Shown here one piece after another: positions 51,351 through 53,589 of a stretch of DNA of 53,589 bases (within the stretch, counting starts at the first letter, position 1; each line of letters opens with the position of its first letter). The position numbers and the translations under genes were made by a program. The DNA comes from an uncultured Actinomyces sp. Its GTDB lineage: Bacteria; Actinomycetota; Actinomycetes; Actinomycetales; Actinomycetaceae. The notes under the pieces are model-generated. The model worked only from the letters and a program-made list of their open reading frames with translations. It did not search any database and was not told where the DNA came from. Where the stretch lies: NCBI GenBank assembly GCA_937926195.1, contig CALEXZ010000005.1, positions 1 to 53,589 on the forward strand. The letters are read 5' to 3'.

Positions 51351-52283
51351 TCAGCGCAGGACGCTCGTGTCGCGCAGGACCTCCAGGGCGTGGACGAGGT
51401 CGTCGGGGTACTCGCTGACGAAGGTCATCCACTGGCCCGTCAGGGGGTGGGCGAGGCCGAGCTCGCGTGCGTGCAGCCACTGGCGCACGAGAGCGGTGCG
51501 TCGTGAGAGCGACTCGGTGGCACCGTAGGTGGCGTCACCGACGCAGGGGTGGCCGACGGCGGCCATGTGGACGCGGATCTGGTGGGTGCGCCCGGTCTCC
51601 AGGTGCACCTCGACGAGGTCCGCCAGCGGCATGGACTCGATGACGTCGTAGTGGGTGACGGACTCGCGCCCGCCGTCGATGACGGCCATCTTCCACTCGC
51701 GGCTGGGGTGGCGGCCGATGGGCGCGTCGATGGTGCCGGAGGTGGGGTCGAGGTGCCCCTGGACGAGGGCGTGGTAGACCTTGTCGACCGCGTGCTCGCG
51801 GAAGGCACGCTTGAGCACGGAGTACGCGACCTCGCCCTTGGCGACGATCATGACGCCAGAGGTCCCCACGTCCAGGCGCGAGACGATGCCCTGGCGCTCG
51901 GCGGCGCCGGAGGTGGCCACCCTCACGTGCATGGCCTTGAGCGCGCCGAGCACGTCGGGACCGTCCCATCCCATCGAGGGGTGGGCGGCCACTCCTGCCG
52001 GCTTGTCGACGACGACAATGTCCTCGTCCTCGTAGAGAATGCCCAGCCCCTCCACGGGGGTGGCCACGGGACCGAGGGGCCGCGGCTCGGGCATGTCGAC
52101 CTCCAGCAGGACGCCGGTGCCCAGCCGGTCGGACTTGCCCAGCGCCACGCCGTCGACGCGCACACCGCCCGCAGCGCAGATCTCCCCGGCCTTGGTACGT
52201 GACAGCCCGGTCATGCGTGCCAGGGCTGCGTCGACGCGCTCGCCCGCGAGCCCGTCGGGAACGGGCATGAGACGCGGGCTCAT
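51351..52283 (-). CDS. RluD-family 23S rRNA pseudouridine synthase
   Basis: 310 residues: N-terminal S4 domain (RVDAALARMTGLSRTKAGEICAAGGVRVDG), then the RluA-family catalytic core with VVVDKPAGVAAHP, the active aspartate in SRLDVGTSGVMIVAK, and ETGRTHQIRVHMAAVGHPCVGD. Probably modifies helix 69 or related sites of 23S rRNA. The ATG overlaps the lspA stop as ATGA, so the two are co-translated, as in many bacteria where lspA and rluD are neighbours. Confidence 0.92.
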   Translation of the reverse strand: MSPRLMPVPDGLAGERVDAALARMTGLSRTKAGEICAAGGVRVDGVALGKSDRLGTGVLLEVDMPEPRPLGPVATPVEGLGILYEDEDIVVVDKPAGVAAHPSMGWDGPDVLGALKAMHVRVATSGAAERQGIVSRLDVGTSGVMIVAKGEVAYSVLKRAFREHAVDKVYHALVQGHLDPTSGTIDAPIGRHPSREWKMAVIDGGRESVTHYDVIESMPLADLVEVHLETGRTHQIRVHMAAVGHPCVGDATYGATESLSRRTALVRQWLHARELGLAHPLTGQWMTFVSEYPDDLVHALEVLRDTSVLR

Positions 52284-52933
52284 ACGCCCGGCCCGTCGGC
52301 GCTGGCGGTCTCCGGCTCGTCCGCGGCGGTCTCCGCCTCACCGTCAGCGCCGTCGGGCGTCTCAGTGTCCGCAGCAGGGGCCTGGGGTCCACCGTCCCCG
52401 CTCCCGGCGCGGGTCCCGTCGACCTCGACACCGCACACGCTGAGCGCCATGACCGCCGCGGCCGCCACGACGATGGCAATGTCGGCGACATTGCCCACGA
52501 AGTAGCCCCCGTAGTCGATGAAGTCGACGACGTGGCCGCGCAGCACCCCGGGCGAGCGCAGGAGACGGTCGATGAGGTTGCCCACGGCCCCGCCGAGGAT
52601 GAGCCCCAGGGTGACGGCCCACGGCAGGGAGGCCAGCCGCCTGGAGATCCGCAGGATGATGATCGTCACAGCCAGCGCGACGAGGGAGAAGAGCCAGGTC
52701 TGTCCCGTCGCGAAGGAGAAGGCGGCGCCGGGGTTGCGCAGCAGCACAAGGCCGAGCAGGTCGCCGAGGACCGGCACGCGGTGGCCGTCCGCGAGGGCGC
52801 CCACAGCCCAGGCCTTGGTGGCCTGGTCGACGAGGGCGACAACGACGGCAACGGCCCACAGGACCGGGAGGTAGCCGCCGAGACGGGTGCGTGGGCGCCG
52901 AGTGGCGGACGTGTCCTGCACTGACGGGGTCAT
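52280..52933 (-). CDS. lspA: Lipoprotein signal peptidase (type II)
   Basis: Membrane aspartyl protease that removes signal peptides from lipidated prolipoproteins, such as the importer binding protein in this window. 217 residues: four hydrophobic segments within about 20-170, LLRNPGAAFSF, GNLIDR, and the catalytic aspartates D137 (HVVDFIDY) and D151 (GNVADIAI). The last 50 residues form an acidic Glu/Asp/Ala tail not usual in the family. AGAGGA precedes the ATG at 52933; a GTG at 52954 is in frame but has no ribosome-binding site. Confidence 0.94.
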   Translation of the reverse strand: MTPSVQDTSATRRPRTRLGGYLPVLWAVAVVVALVDQATKAWAVGALADGHRVPVLGDLLGLVLLRNPGAAFSFATGQTWLFSLVALAVTIIILRISRRLASLPWAVTLGLILGGAVGNLIDRLLRSPGVLRGHVVDFIDYGGYFVGNVADIAIVVAAAAVMALSVCGVEVDGTRAGSGDGGPQAPAADTETPDGADGEAETAADEPETASADGPGV

Positions 52934-52955
52934 GGGTCCTCTCAGGTGTCTCACA

Positions 52956-52997
52956 CCGCGAGGGCGGCGCCCCGTCGTGGGGTCGCCGCCCTCGCGG
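52956..52997 (-). terminator. Hairpin after divIVA
   Basis: A 14-bp perfect stem (52956-52969 with 52984-52997) continues into CCCC/GGGG with one bulged T and a five-base loop. It lies between the divIVA stop and lspA. No T-run. Confidence 0.65.
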
Positions 52998-53035
52998 GTC
53001 GGTCATGGGGTGCCGCCGGGGCGGCGTACCGGGTC

Positions 53036-53589
53036 TCAGAGCGAGGTGGAGCCGTTGTCGGCGCCGTCCTCAACATTGCTGAGGAGGTTGTGCAGGTAGC
53101 TCTTGAGGCGGGTCCGGTAGTCGGACTCGAAGCGGCGCAGCTCATCGATCTTGTGCTCGAGGCCGGAGCGCTCCTTCTCGAGCTGGGCGAGAGTGCGGTT
53201 GCGCTGGTCCTCGGCCTCGCGAACGATCGACTCACCCGTGTTACGGGCCTCGTTGACGATGCGGTCGGCCTCGGCCTTACCGTTCGAGACGTGCTCGTCG
53301 TGCAGGCGCTGGGCCAGCTCGAGCATGCCGGAGACGGCGGCGGGCTCCTGGTCGGTGCCCGAGACGCCCGCGAAGGAGGCGGGCGAGGACACGGCCGACG
53401 TCCGGTCGACGGTGGGGGCGGACTGCTGGTCGACGGAGGGGGCACCCTGGCCGAGCTCGGTGATACGGGCGTTGGCAGCCTCGAGCCTCGCCTTGAGGTC
53501 GGCATTCTCCGCCTCAAGCTGACGCATCGCCTCCACGACCTCGTCGAGGAACTCGTCGACCTCATCCTGCTCGTAGCCCTCGCGGAACT
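53036..53589 (-). CDS. DivIVA/Wag31-type polar growth protein, partial
   Basis: Runs off the right edge; about 184 C-terminal codons are present. The first readable part FREGYEQDEVDEFLDEVV is the end of the conserved DivIVA N-domain. A coiled-coil starts at MRQLEAENADLKARLEAANARITEL, a Ser/Ala/Pro linker interrupts it, and a second coiled-coil (ELAQRLHDEHVSNGKAEADRIVNEARNTGESIVREAEDQRN) leads to RTRLKSYLHNLL near the end. Such proteins mark cell poles and guide cell-wall synthesis in actinobacteria. Confidence 0.9.
   Translation of the reverse strand, partial: FREGYEQDEVDEFLDEVVEAMRQLEAENADLKARLEAANARITELGQGAPSVDQQSAPTVDRTSAVSSPASFAGVSGTDQEPAAVSGMLELAQRLHDEHVSNGKAEADRIVNEARNTGESIVREAEDQRNRTLAQLEKERSGLEHKIDELRRFESDYRTRLKSYLHNLLSNVEDGADNGSTSL

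Noticed and set aside
47520..51506. 1328-codon plus-strand frame opposite dnaE
   Set aside because: Antisense shadow of a real gene; the sequence is a Val/Gly/Asp/His-rich low-complexity string with no domain.
1..53589. CRISPR arrays, rRNA and tRNA genes, insertion sequences
   Set aside because: No regularly spaced repeats, no rRNA core or tRNA cloverleaf and no transposase were recognised on reading both strands by eye; a tRNAscan or IS search was not possible.

Overview
The window is a chromosomal segment of a very GC-rich actinobacterium. The best guess is a member of the Actinomycetaceae (Actinomyces/Schaalia-like). The evidence is the argCJBD-argR-argGH order, a PriA-type HisA, a gluABCD-like transporter, a DUF222/13E12-type HNH gene, a DivIVA/Wag31-type protein and many leaderless promoters. 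No rRNA, tRNA, CRISPR array, integrase or insertion sequence was recognised.

Layout. 1-7.1 kb: arginine biosynthesis on the minus strand, argC-argJ-argB-argD-argR-argG-argH (argH runs off the left edge; argF is absent). 7.3-11.7 kb: a flavodoxin-like gene and pheST. 11.8-14.3 kb: a DUF222-HNH protein with a degenerate LexA-like box over its promoter and start. 14.4-17.9 kb: a glutamate-type ABC importer. 18.0-20.4 kb: a SpoU/TrmH RNA methyltransferase and infC-rpmI-rplT, with infC starting at ATC. 20.7-32.8 kb: histidine biosynthesis split into three minus-strand units (hisH-hisA-sseB-like; hisC-hisB-unknown; hisD). Between them lie a membrane Ser/Thr kinase, a short MetE-like methionine synthase under a candidate SAM riboswitch, and a RecQ-like helicase with a C-terminal phosphoribosyltransferase-like domain. 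32.9-35.2 kb: a GH3 glycosidase. 35.3-42.4 kb: one 2345-codon gene, an apparent single-protein defence system (HEPN - degenerate transglutaminase-like - DUF4011/SF1 helicase - Vsr-like nuclease - DUF3320). 42.7-47.7 kb: an alpha/beta hydrolase, two unknown genes, an FGGY sugar kinase with a LacI-type operator followed by a LacI regulator relic lacking its DNA-binding domain, and an S4 RNA-binding protein. 47.7-53.6 kb: dnaE, an RluD-like pseudouridine synthase, lspA and a partial divIVA.

How it works together. The core is housekeeping: amino-acid synthesis, translation, replication, lipoprotein processing and polar growth. Tight ATGA/GTGA overlaps couple genes within operons. Many units begin with TANNNT six or seven bases before the start codon, which indicates leaderless mRNAs. 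GC-rich hairpins without a T-run close most units. The accessory layer is the large HEPN-helicase-nuclease gene, the DUF222-HNH gene and the decayed sugar-kinase locus. The most interesting items are the large defence-like gene, the SAM-type riboswitch on a folate-independent-looking methionine synthase, and the leaderless layout of the split his genes.
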